This document shows, piece after piece, positions 8,563-15,748 of a stretch of DNA of 52,076 nt (positions within the stretch are counted from its first letter, which is position 1; each line of letters opens with the position of its first letter). The notes beneath the pieces were generated by a model. The model was not told where the DNA came from. It made no database searches and was given only the letters and a program-made list of their open reading frames with translations. The translations under genes were made by a program, and so were the position numbers. The DNA comes from Bacillota bacterium (lineage in GTDB: Bacteria > Bacillota > Clostridia > Christensenellales > Aristaeellaceae). The stretch is taken from positions 1 through 52,076 of the forward strand of contig JASGUQ010000035.1 in the NCBI GenBank assembly GCA_030057655.1. The letters are read 5' to 3'.

Positions 8563-9852
8563 ATGAAGAAAAGACTATTAGGGTTGATCGTCGTTTTGGC
8601 TTGGGTCCTGAGCATTTCTGTAGGCTGGTTGTCGGCTCCTCCTGTTGCGACCAATCCGCGCGCGCTTACATACCAATTTGTGCCGGAAGACAGGGCGGCA
8701 AGCATTGAAGAAGTCAAAAACGCCGACGACTGGGCAAAGCAGTACCCTTATGTTGTTGAATCGTTCAGAAAGGGCGGGGAAGCCAGCCCGGAAAACATTG
8801 AAAAGTACGGAATCTTCGCGCAAAACGGCCACTCTAAACTGGAACAGACATTTATCGCAGCCTATCCGACCACGCCGGAAAGTTTCTCGGTGGCCTGCCT
8901 GGCCTGCCACTCCTCCGGCTATCAGTGGGCTTATGAAGAATACGGGGATGAGGTGCTCAACATCAAGTGGACCGATGTGAAGGCCGATTTTCCCGGCGTG
9001 GATTTCTGGTCCTGCTACCAGTGCCACGGCAACAAGCCCGGGGAGATCCTGACGACCAACTCCATCTACTCCAGCAGGATCACCGACGACATCCCCAAGT
9101 TCGCGCCCGGGGAAGCCGTCTGCGCCCAGTGCCACACAGTGTTTACAGGCCTGGAGGTGCTGACCAAGGATCTGGAAGGCGTTTATGACGTCCACAAGTA
9201 TGGTTACGAACTGGACGGCATCTATAATGCCCTGGTGGAGTGCACCGGCAAAAACCCCAATCAGAGCAACACCGCTTTGGGCGACGCCGTAATCTTTGAT
9301 TTGGAAACAGGGATCAAGACCTATGGCACAGGCTCTTACCTGGATGTGGAGATGCATCAGGGAAGTATCCATCAAAAGATGGGGCTGTCCTGCGTGGATT
9401 GCCATATGCCCATGGAGATCGCCAAAGACGGCACCGAGTTCAGGAGCCACAACGCGTCCGGTTCTGTCTTTGACAGCCCGTCTGCGATGACCATGTGCAT
9501 GACCTGCCACACCAATGATAAAACCAAGACCGCAGACGACCTGATCGCCCATACCAAACAGCTGCAGGACGCCGCAAGCGAGCGTTATTTCCAGGTCAGG
9601 GCAGCTCAAAAAGAACTGCGGGAAGCGATCCTGAAAGCGATGGAAGCGGGCTTGAGCGAAGACGTGATCCAGGCGGCGAGGGAGGCTTATTCCAGGGGAG
9701 ACTTCTACCTGGCCTACTCCAAAAAGACAGAGTCCGACTATGTTCAGGGCGCGGTTCCGGGAACCACCTCCATTCATAACTACAAAAAGGTCATGGAGTA
9801 CTACGATAAGGCTGAAGACCTGTTCAAGGAGCACAAGGACAATTTGATTTAG
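8563..9852 (+). CDS. NrfA-like pentaheme cytochrome c, divergent active site
   Basis: 429 residues with an N-terminal signal peptide or membrane anchor (residues 1-25). Five heme-attachment motifs are present: CLACH (112-116), CYQCH (151-155), CAQCH (187-191), CVDCH (277-281) and CMTCH (312-316). Spacing, the GSIHQKMG segment before heme 4, and the C-terminal helical region match cytochrome c552 nitrite reductases (NrfA), which reduce nitrite to ammonium on the outer face of the membrane. Against canonical NrfA, the first motif is CxxCH rather than CxxCK. The VEYYF stretch after heme 3, which carries the active-site Tyr and calcium ligands, is TVFTG. The Arg upstream of heme 1 also seems missing. 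No nrfH or cytochrome c maturation genes are in the window. Nitrite reduction is therefore uncertain. Confidence 0.8.
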   Translation: MKKRLLGLIVVLAWVLSISVGWLSAPPVATNPRALTYQFVPEDRAASIEEVKNADDWAKQYPYVVESFRKGGEASPENIEKYGIFAQNGHSKLEQTFIAAYPTTPESFSVACLACHSSGYQWAYEEYGDEVLNIKWTDVKADFPGVDFWSCYQCHGNKPGEILTTNSIYSSRITDDIPKFAPGEAVCAQCHTVFTGLEVLTKDLEGVYDVHKYGYELDGIYNALVECTGKNPNQSNTALGDAVIFDLETGIKTYGTGSYLDVEMHQGSIHQKMGLSCVDCHMPMEIAKDGTEFRSHNASGSVFDSPSAMTMCMTCHTNDKTKTADDLIAHTKQLQDAASERYFQVRAAQKELREAILKAMEAGLSEDVIQAAREAYSRGDFYLAYSKKTESDYVQGAVPGTTSIHNYKKVMEYYDKAEDLFKEHKDNLI

Positions 9853-9890
9853 GGCTTCGATCACAACTGAAGATTGGCCAATGATAAAAA

Positions 9891-9926
9891 CAGCAGCTGA
9901 GCTTCGGCCCGGCTGCTGGTTTTTTT
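9891..9926. terminator. Rho-independent terminator after the cytochrome gene
   Basis: CAGCAGC (9891-9897) pairs with GCTGCTG (9912-9918), followed by GTTTTTTTG. The plus-strand U-tract fits the cytochrome gene. The region lies between convergent genes and may serve both. Confidence 0.8.
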
Positions 9927-9945
9927 GTGTTCTATTAAATTAGAT

Positions 9946-10599
9946 TTACAGATACACGCGGAAGGCCCGATAGTGAACCACCGCGGCCATTAAAACAAAC
10001 AAGTGCCAGATCACGTGGTTGTATTTAAACTTCTTGGACTTATAAAACAATGTGCCAACTGTGTAAATCAGACCGCCCGCCAGCATCAATACGCCAAACT
10101 GCCAATGACGGTAATGGATGACCGGACGAATCAGAAAAATCGCCATCCAGCCCATGGCGATATACAGGACTGTTGAAAGCCCCTTGTATTTGTCCATTTT
10201 GTTTTTGATGGCCACCTTGTAGACAGTGCCCAAAACAGCCAAAGCAAACATCACGACCAGGAAGAGGACCCGGATCCATCCCTCCGTCAGCAAAAGGATG
10301 GGCGGGACAAAACTGCCCGCGATAAAATAATAAATGGAGACATGATCCAGTATTCTCAAGACGGATTTGGCCTTCTTGTGCTGAATGGCATGATAGAGGG
10401 TGGACATGAGAAACATAAGGATGAAGCAGGCTCCATAAATGCAGTAGGCCACCAGGGCGGTCCGGTTGTTTTCATGGACGCACCTTAATATGAGCATCAC
10501 CAAAAAGATCACGCCCAACACCACGCCCAAGCCATGGGTGATGGCGTTCCATACCTCAAGAACGATCCTGTCTTTCTTACTCAATTGTTTTTCTGTCAT
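9946..10599 (-). CDS. trhA: Hemolysin III / PAQR-family membrane protein
   Basis: 217 residues from ATG at 10599, preceded by AGGGGGTGG; an upstream in-frame ATG at 10617 lacks a site. Seven hydrophobic segments are visible. Family motifs are NAITHGLGVVLG in the first segment, STLYHAIQH after the third, LDHVSIYYFIAGSF, and NHVIWHLFVLMAAVVHY at the end. The conserved His, Asp and Ser residues are the zinc-site residues of PAQR proteins. Bacterial TrhA proteins are linked to membrane lipid and energy homeostasis; cytolysin activity is doubtful. It is divergent from the MarR gene, which might regulate it. Confidence 0.9.
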   Translation of the reverse strand: MTEKQLSKKDRIVLEVWNAITHGLGVVLGVIFLVMLILRCVHENNRTALVAYCIYGACFILMFLMSTLYHAIQHKKAKSVLRILDHVSIYYFIAGSFVPPILLLTEGWIRVLFLVVMFALAVLGTVYKVAIKNKMDKYKGLSTVLYIAMGWMAIFLIRPVIHYRHWQFGVLMLAGGLIYTVGTLFYKSKKFKYNHVIWHLFVLMAAVVHYRAFRVYL

Positions 10600-10623
10600 A
10601 TATCCACCCCCTTCCATGTCCTG

Positions 10624-10632
10624 ATTATAGCA
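10624..10632 (-). promoter_or_regulatory. Extended -10 promoter for the hemolysin III gene
   Basis: On the minus strand TGCTATAAT gives an extended TG-N -10 element 25 bp before the start codon. No good -35 is present. Confidence 0.5.
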
Positions 10633-10676
10633 TTATGTGAGTTATCCTGCCCTCCCCCAAAGATATAAATTTTGTT

Positions 10677-10705
10677 TTGCTTTATCAATGTTCTCATGGT
10701 ACAAT
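10677..10705 (+). promoter_or_regulatory. Promoter of the MarR-degV unit
   Basis: TTGCTT (10677-10682), 17-bp spacer, TACAAT (10700-10705). Confidence 0.6.
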
Positions 10706-10710
10706 CCGCT

Positions 10711-10726
10711 TGTTGATTTTTCAACA
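10711..10726. promoter_or_regulatory. Candidate MarR operator
   Basis: TGTTGA-N4-TCAACA is a perfect inverted repeat starting at the predicted transcription start of the MarR gene. This is where an autorepressor would bind. Confidence 0.5.
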
Positions 10727-10746
10727 GGCGGGAAGGAAGGCATGAG

Positions 10747-11196
10747 ATGACGGATCGCTTTGAGACTTTTACGGTGCTGATCAACCGCATTGGCCGAAAC
10801 ATCCGTAAAATCAAAAACCAGGAAATTGCTGAATTCAATCTGAAGGGCGCCCATGTCTCCTGTCTGTACCATCTTTATCAAACCGATGGCCTAACTGCGA
10901 CCGAGTTGTGTGAACGCTGTGAAGAAGACAAGGCAAGCATGTCCCGATCCCTTGAGTTTCTTGAGAAAAATGGCTTCCTGACGTGCGACGCACAGCATGA
11001 AAAACGCTACAAAAGCCCCTTTACCCTGACCGAAAAGGGACGCAGGATCGGAGAAGAAATCACAGGCAAGATCAACCGTGTCCTGGATGAAGTCAGCGCC
11101 GGTATGACCCAGGAAGAACGCACTGCGTTTTACCATCGTCTGTCCATTATCAGTGACAGTCTGGATAACATTGCCAACAATTTTGCAAAGCAATAA
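10747..11196 (+). CDS. MarR-family transcriptional regulator
   Basis: 149 residues. The winged-helix core is visible: LKGAHVSCLYHLYQTDG, then LTATELCERCEEDKASMSRS as the helix-turn-helix, and LEKNGFLTCDAQHEKRYKSP as the wing. Terminal helices for dimerisation flank it. AGGAAGG precedes the ATG. MarR proteins are dimeric, ligand-responsive repressors. The palindrome at the promoter suggests autoregulation, and the divergent hemolysin III and downstream degV genes are candidate targets. Confidence 0.9.
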   Translation: MTDRFETFTVLINRIGRNIRKIKNQEIAEFNLKGAHVSCLYHLYQTDGLTATELCERCEEDKASMSRSLEFLEKNGFLTCDAQHEKRYKSPFTLTEKGRRIGEEITGKINRVLDEVSAGMTQEERTAFYHRLSIISDSLDNIANNFAKQ

Positions 11197-11211
11197 AAAG
11201 GAGCGTCAACA

Positions 11212-12051
11212 ATGAAAATCAGAATGATCGTGGACTCAACAACAGATCTGATGCCGGAAAACAAGCATCGGGTGCAGGTCGTCCCCCTGACTGTGCACTT
11301 TGGCGATGAAGAATACATCGACGGCGTAACCATTGATCACAAGACCTTTTACCAGAAACTGGTTGAAACCGATGTGCTTCCCACAACCAGCCAGGCAACG
11401 CCGCCCGCCTTTGCCAGTCAGTACAAGCAGGCCAAAGAAGCGAACGAAGCCTGCATCGTCATCACCCTGTCCTCCAAGCTCTCAGGCACCTATCAGAGCG
11501 CCGTTGTGGCAGCGCAGGACTACGAAAATGTCTATGTGATCGACAGCGATTCAGTTGCCGTTGGCGCCGGCATCTTGACCGAACTGGCCTTCCAGTACAT
11601 TGACCAGGGTTTGGACGCCAAAACCATCGCGGAAAAACTTGAAAAAGATAAAAAGCAAATCGTCATCGTCGCTCTGGTCGATACCCTTGAGTACCTGAAA
11701 AAAGGCGGTCGCCTTTCCAAGACCGTTGCTTTTGCGGGTTCCGTCCTGAACATCAAGCCCGTTCTTTCAGTCATCGGCGGAGAAATCAAGCTGCTGGGAA
11801 AAGCGATGGGATCCAAGCGCGGAAACAACCTGCTGGTGCAGGAGATTGAAAAAGCAGGCGGCATTGATTTTTCAAAGTCCGTTATGCTTGCCTACAGCGG
11901 CCTCTCCAACGCGCTTTTGCTAAAATACATTGAAGACAGCAGGGCTCTGTGGGAAAACAACCTGGACGAGGTTCGCTACACCACCCTGGGTCCTGTGATC
12001 GGCACCCATGCGGGCCCCGGCGCTGTGGCGGTGGCGTTTTTTAAAAAATAA
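11212..12051 (+). CDS. degV: DegV-family fatty-acid-binding protein
   Basis: 279 residues. It has the DegV N-domain (IVDSTTDLMPE, then VPLTVHFGDEEYIDG), the ligand-site motif PTTSQATPPAF, TLSSKLSGTYQSA, and the C-domain with YLKKGGRLSK and IGTHAGPGAVAVAF at the end. DegV/FakB proteins hold a fatty acid, and FakB members present it to the FakA kinase for phospholipid synthesis. No fakA is nearby, so the FakB role is inferred from family. It follows the MarR gene by 15 bp with AAAAGGAG before the ATG. Confidence 0.9.
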   Translation: MKIRMIVDSTTDLMPENKHRVQVVPLTVHFGDEEYIDGVTIDHKTFYQKLVETDVLPTTSQATPPAFASQYKQAKEANEACIVITLSSKLSGTYQSAVVAAQDYENVYVIDSDSVAVGAGILTELAFQYIDQGLDAKTIAEKLEKDKKQIVIVALVDTLEYLKKGGRLSKTVAFAGSVLNIKPVLSVIGGEIKLLGKAMGSKRGNNLLVQEIEKAGGIDFSKSVMLAYSGLSNALLLKYIEDSRALWENNLDEVRYTTLGPVIGTHAGPGAVAVAFFKK

Positions 12052-12100
12052 CCTGTTTTAATTTTTCTATAGGATCAAAAGTTTCATCTTTTCAACAGTT

Positions 12101-12154
12101 AACTCTCAAAACAAGTTCCATTGCATGAACATGGCGAGGCTTGCTTTGAGAGTT
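12101..12154. repeat. Long imperfect inverted repeat between degV and tRNA-Leu
   Basis: Arms of 15 nt (12101-12115 and 12140-12154) match at 14 positions: AACTCTCAAAACAAG against CTTGCTTTGAGAGTT. The loop holds a nested CCAT-N9-ATGG. No T-run follows, so it is not a standard terminator. It may be a small intergenic palindromic element or a 3' stabiliser for the degV message. Confidence 0.55.
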
Positions 12155-12183
12155 GATTGAATGGCAGCGGCAGAACATTTTGA

Positions 12184-12213
12184 TTGACAAAGGTTTGCCC
12201 TTGCCCCTATAAT
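12184..12213 (+). promoter_or_regulatory. Consensus promoter of tRNA-Leu
   Basis: Perfect TTGACA (12184-12189) and TATAAT (12208-12213) with an 18-bp spacer, ending 15 bp before the tRNA. Confidence 0.9.
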
Positions 12214-12228
12214 ACCCAAGCATGACCT

Positions 12229-12314
12229 GCCGGTGTGGTGGAATGGCAGACGCGACGGACTCAAAATCCGTTGGTAGCGATACCGTGTCGGTTCAAGTCC
12301 GACCACCGGCACCA
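12229..12314 (+). tRNA. tRNA-Leu (anticodon CAA)
   Basis: 86 nt. The acceptor stem GCCGGTG pairs with CACCGGC, followed by discriminator A and an encoded CCA. The anticodon stem ACGGA/TCCGT encloses CTCAAAA, giving anticodon CAA, which reads UUG. There is a long variable arm (TTGGTAGCGATACCG region), as expected for class II tRNA-Leu, and a GGTTCAAGTCC T-arm. Confidence 0.95.
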
Positions 12315-12320
12315 GTATGA

Positions 12321-12360
12321 GTGTCCTTATGGGGTTTTAGAATCCCGTGAGGACATTTTC
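12321..12360 (+). terminator. Terminator after tRNA-Leu
   Basis: GTCCT (12323-12327) pairs with AGGAC (12350-12354), and inner GGGG/TCCC-type pairs extend the stem. ATTTTC follows. It separates the tRNA unit from the polysaccharide promoter. Confidence 0.6.
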
Positions 12361-12442
12361 ATATATGTCGACCGGTCACACGGCAAAACATACAATGAAT
12401 GACACTTGTAACAATATATACTTTTTTGCCGAAAAACGGGTA

Positions 12443-12471
12443 TTCAAAAAAAATGGCTGATCCATTATAAT
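12443..12471 (+). promoter_or_regulatory. Promoter of the polysaccharide/RiPP operon
   Basis: TTCAAA (12443-12448), 17-bp spacer and perfect TATAAT (12466-12471). It predicts transcription from about 12478 and an untranslated leader of some 215 nt before the NusG-like gene. Within the gene-free stretch 12315-12694 the other visible items are the tRNA terminator, an 8-bp repeat tract and three hairpins. Confidence 0.65.
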
Positions 12472-12474
12472 GAC

Positions 12475-12520
12475 GTTGTACAGTTGTACAGTGGTTGTGT
12501 AATTGTGCAGTGTTTGTGCG
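12475..12520. repeat. Degenerate 8-bp tandem repeats at the operon transcription start
   Basis: The tract reads GTTGTACA, GTTGTACA, GTG, GTTGTGTA, ATTGTGCA, GTG, TTTGTGCG: five 8-bp units in an 8-8-3-8-8-3-8 pattern. The first two are identical and contain the palindrome TGTACA. It directly follows the -10 box, a normal place for an operator. The binding protein is unknown. Confidence 0.55.
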
Positions 12521-12560
12521 GTTTCAAATATTCTGATAATAATGAGAAGCTGCAAGTAAC

Positions 12561-12682
12561 GCGTCATTTTGAGATGATGCGCCGACGGGACATAAACCGC
12601 TGGTGAAGCGGACGCCAAGGGTTTGGCGGCGTGGAAACTGTGGCACATGAATGAGTCAAAAAAAACAATGCTTTACGCATTG
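12561..12682 (+). promoter_or_regulatory. Structured 5' leader of the polysaccharide operon
   Basis: Four hairpins can be drawn. 12561-12582 pairs GCG-TCAT with ATGA-CGC across a bulge. 12597-12611 is CCGCT/AGCGG with loop GGTGA. 12613-12628 is CGCCAA/TTGGCG with loop GGGT. 12666-12682 is CAATGC/GCATTG with loop TTTAC, ending 12 bases before the ATG at 12695. None has a U-tract, so they are not terminators. LoaP proteins recognise an RNA hairpin in the leader of their target operon, so one of these is a candidate. The leader did not match the c-di-GMP-I or -II riboswitch patterns I compared it with. Confidence 0.45.
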
Positions 12683-12694
12683 TAGAGCGGAGCC

Positions 12695-13255
12695 ATGAAC
12701 AAAACCAATAACTTGTCAACCTCATATGGATGCCTTTTTTGCATGAGCGGACATGAAGATGTTATCATCAGCAACATCCACCACACTTGCGAAAATGTAC
12801 GCGCCATGACCCTTAAAATGCAAAAACACATGACCAAACAAGGGAAAAAATACAGCGTCTTTTCCCCGGTCTTGCCCGGATATGTTTTTTTTGAGGCGCC
12901 GACCCATGAGATCAACCTTTGTGAGCGCTTTCCCAAGGAAGGACTTATCCGGGTGCTGACCAATCACTTGGGTGACTGGCGGCTGCAATACCGGGATGAG
13001 GAGTTTGCGAAATGGGTCTTTCAAAACAGCGGGAAGCTCTGTTTTTCAAAAGCGTATCAGGAGGGTGACAGGGTAAAAATCCTCAGCGGCCCGTTAAAAG
13101 AAATGGAAGGAAACATCTGCCGGATCGACCGGCGGGGGCGCAGCGGACAGATAGAAATTGAGTTTGACGGCAGGCTGATCAGGGTGTGGCTGGGGTTTGA
13201 ATGGCTCGACGACGGCAGCACAAATGCCATCCTTTCTGACTTAGCATTAAACTGA
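12695..13255 (+). CDS. NusG-family antiterminator, LoaP-like
   Basis: 186 residues. The N-terminal NGN domain (about 8-110) has GCLFCMSGHED in place of the usual WYALxxxxGxE, and SVFSPVLPGYVFFEA. The KOW domain (122-150) reads EGDRVKILSGPLKEMEGNICRIDRR. It is a specialised NusG paralogue. LoaP proteins of Firmicutes sit at the head of long polysaccharide or antibiotic operons and let RNA polymerase pass terminators within them. The position as first gene of a roughly 27-kb operon supports that role. The start is preceded by GCGGAG, a modest site. Confidence 0.85.
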   Translation: MNKTNNLSTSYGCLFCMSGHEDVIISNIHHTCENVRAMTLKMQKHMTKQGKKYSVFSPVLPGYVFFEAPTHEINLCERFPKEGLIRVLTNHLGDWRLQYRDEEFAKWVFQNSGKLCFSKAYQEGDRVKILSGPLKEMEGNICRIDRRGRSGQIEIEFDGRLIRVWLGFEWLDDGSTNAILSDLALN

Positions 13256-13303
13256 CGACTGATACATCCTTTGAACAGAAATCATGCTTTACAGGAGAAA
13301 ACC

Positions 13304-14352
13304 TTGCCAAATTATCACAGACACAGAAGAAAACGGCTTTCAGTCACTTCAGTTATCCTGATCTTAATCGGCGCTGCCGTGGTCTATGCGGGCATCCTTT
13401 GGGCTGTGCAGTTGATCGGAAACCGGCTTGAAGGCAAGGAAGCCGTTGAGCCTGTCGGTTCGCTGGAAGGCCGTTTCATTTCTGACGACCTGACGATGCA
13501 GTATGCGAACCGCGTCTGGACCTACCGCAAGCGCGATTTGACCAACATCCTGTTCATTGGTGTGGACTGGGAGGATAGCAAGGCTGCTTCTGAAAGATAC
13601 GCCGGGCAGGCAGACTTTCTTTTCCTGATGACGCTTGACAGGAAAAACAAAACCGTTTCCACCCTGCAGTTGGACCGCGATACCATGACCGATATTCGCA
13701 TTTACGGTCCTTTTGGCGATTATACAGGCACCCGAAAGATGCAGCTGTGCCTGTCCCATGTCTATGGTAAAGACGCTATGGAAAACTGCGGCAACACGGC
13801 CTGGGCGGTCAGCCGCCTGCTGAACAACATCCCCATAGATGCCTGCCTCGCGCTGGATATGGGCGGCATCACCGCGTTAAACGACGCTCTGGCGGAGTGA
13901 CCGTCACCTTGGAGGAGGATCTGTCAAAGTTTGATGCGCAGATGACCAAAGGCGCGACCCTGACGCTTCGCGGTAAGCAGGCGGAATACTTCGTCCGCAG
14001 CCGGCGGGATGTGGGCGACGGGACAAATGTATCCCGCATGCGCAGGCAACAGGCATTTATCCGTGCGGCGGAAGGCTTGTTTATTCAGGGAATACGCGAT
14101 AAAATGGATTATGCAGGCACAGTGTATGATGCGCTTTCCGGGCATATGACCGCCAGCAGCGACCGCGGTTGGCTCATCAACAAAGCCTATGAATGCCGGG
14201 ATTACCGGCGGCTGGACACAAAACACCTGGCGGGCAGCCACAGCATAAGCGCGGACGGCTTCATGGAGTTTCACCCGGACAAGGACGCCTTGGATGCCCT
14301 GCTGACAGCGAACTTTTTTGAATGGCTGAAGAGGACCGATCATCCTGCCTAA
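13304..14352 (+). pseudogene. LytR-CpsA-Psr (LCP) glycopolymer transferase, frameshifted
   Basis: Two adjacent frames together make one LCP protein of about 349 residues. The first has a short cytosolic tail, one transmembrane helix (SVILILIGAAVVYAGILWAV), ILFIGVDWED and the conserved LDRDTM. It ends with LNDALAE and a stop at 13898. The second frame continues GVTVTLEEDLSKFD, then YFVRSRRDVGDGTNVSRMRRQQ. Restoring one G at about 13891-13895 gives LNDALGGVTVTL, the usual LCP sequence. TTG at 13304 is the chosen start because AGGAG lies six bases upstream. LCP enzymes attach undecaprenyl-linked polymers to peptidoglycan. As written the product is truncated before the second conserved Arg cluster; a sequencing error is a real possibility. 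Confidence 0.85.
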
Positions 14353-14472
14353 AAAGGCAAGAAAACATAATGAAACATATTTTCAACACCATTCTGACCG
14401 ACGTTGCCAGGCACCAACTGGCGACAGCAAAAACTTCTTGGGATCCATATTTAAGAAAAGGAGACATGAATA

Positions 14473-15624
14473 ATGAAGAAACTTGTATTGGGTGCGATGA
14501 TTTTGATGCTGCTGTGCTCCGCATCTGTTCTGAACGCCGAAGAGGTGATTAGAAGCGAGTATACGGATACCGCAGGTACATCCACGCAGGACTCCGTAAA
14601 ACAAATTGACAACAGCGAGGGTTTCCAGATGGGCACCATGGAGCCGGATGCCAGCTCCCAGGAAACATTGGATCAGATGTATGCCTTTGTCAGGGATGGG
14701 AAAAACCCGCCGATCCGCTTTTTTGATGAAGCCACTCAGGAAAAAATTCGTCAACTAACCAAGGGCAAGGTGGATGTGGAAGCCTTGCATTTAACCGAGT
14801 TCATGTCCGTTTCCATCGCAAAAACCACGGCCACTGATTCCGGATTTAGCGCAGAAATTTTACTTGACGTTGATTATCAGCCAGGTCAGTTGGTCATTTT
14901 GTTGCTTGGTTCCATGGATGAGGGGGGCAACCTTGTCTGGCTTCCGGTGGAAGCGGAGGTCGTGTCTTTGGGCAAACTGCATTTTGATGTCTCCCCTGAA
15001 GACACGGAGGCTGTCACGCAGCAAAAGCAGCTGCTGCTTGTCATGACGGACCGGGTCGGAAAGCGCGGCGGTATCGTCCAGAAAGAAGAAGATCGTATAC
15101 CGCAGGACGTTCCCAGCATCACGGCTGATGACATCATCATCATCCGGCGCGTCTACTATCCTGACAAACCGGATTTGGAAACTGCTCTTGAGGTTTCTTT
15201 GACAGAATTAACCCCACAGATGCAGGCTGAGACCGACAAGCTGAAGGAATACATGGAAAACAGCGAGAATCAGCTTTTGGGCTTTTTTGAGCAGAGCGTC
15301 CAAGACGAAGTTAAACTGTTGCTTCACGGATATGATGCAAATCAGCTGGTTGTCTATGAGGCGGTCGCCCTGAAACAGGAAGGCTACAAGGATACTGAGG
15401 GCGATGTGGCGGTGCTGATCGAATTCCCCACCCCCTATCAGCCTAGACAGGCTGTGGTGGCCATTGCTGGAATACCTTCGGGGGAAACCATCACCTGGGC
15501 TGCACTGAGGACAGTGGTGAAGGAAAATGGTCTGGATGTCACTTTCAAACAGCATTTGCTTGCCCAGATGGAAGGTGTCCCTGTCATGCTGCTGATCTTA
15601 AGCGAACCGGCAGTTCAGCCCTGA
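14473..15624 (+). CDS. Secreted protein with internal duplication, unknown function
   Basis: 383 residues, signal peptide at 1-22 (MKKLVLGAMILMLLCSASVL then NAEE). I do not recognise the family. Two halves look alike. Residues about 57-195 contain LDQMYAFVRD, FFDEATQEKIRQL, LDVDYQPGQLVILLLGS, and KQLLLVMTD. Residues about 255-380 contain TDKLKEYMENS, FFEQSVQDEVKLL, IEFPTPYQPRQAVVAIAG and VPVMLLILSEP. The duplicated unit is therefore an alpha/beta or beta-rich domain of about 130 residues. The gene sits between LCP and cpsC genes and is transcribed with them, so the protein may act outside the membrane in polymer assembly or attachment. GGAG lies about ten bases before the ATG. Confidence 0.8.
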   Translation: MKKLVLGAMILMLLCSASVLNAEEVIRSEYTDTAGTSTQDSVKQIDNSEGFQMGTMEPDASSQETLDQMYAFVRDGKNPPIRFFDEATQEKIRQLTKGKVDVEALHLTEFMSVSIAKTTATDSGFSAEILLDVDYQPGQLVILLLGSMDEGGNLVWLPVEAEVVSLGKLHFDVSPEDTEAVTQQKQLLLVMTDRVGKRGGIVQKEEDRIPQDVPSITADDIIIIRRVYYPDKPDLETALEVSLTELTPQMQAETDKLKEYMENSENQLLGFFEQSVQDEVKLLLHGYDANQLVVYEAVALKQEGYKDTEGDVAVLIEFPTPYQPRQAVVAIAGIPSGETITWAALRTVVKENGLDVTFKQHLLAQMEGVPVMLLILSEPAVQP

Positions 15625-15748
15625 TGCGTGTCCGGAAACAGCGTTGACCGGAACCTGAAAACAAATGAAAGAGTATGGCAGATCTGCACGGCGGATGAAA
15701 AAAATCAGACAGAACCTGCCGGAAAATATGCCGAAGAAGGATGCTTGA

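Noticed and set aside
8578-9864. A 428-codon minus-strand ORF opposite the cytochrome gene
   Set aside because: The plus-strand frame has five heme motifs, a signal peptide and AGGAGG. The opposite frame is a codon-bias shadow.
12321-12360. CRISPR or phage attachment site next to tRNA-Leu
   Set aside because: No integrase, no repeat of the tRNA 3' end and no spacer-repeat pattern was found nearby; the hairpin reads as a terminator.
12478-12694. c-di-GMP riboswitch in the EPS leader
   Set aside because: Neither class I nor class II conserved core can be matched, although UUUUGAG and hairpins give a superficial likeness.
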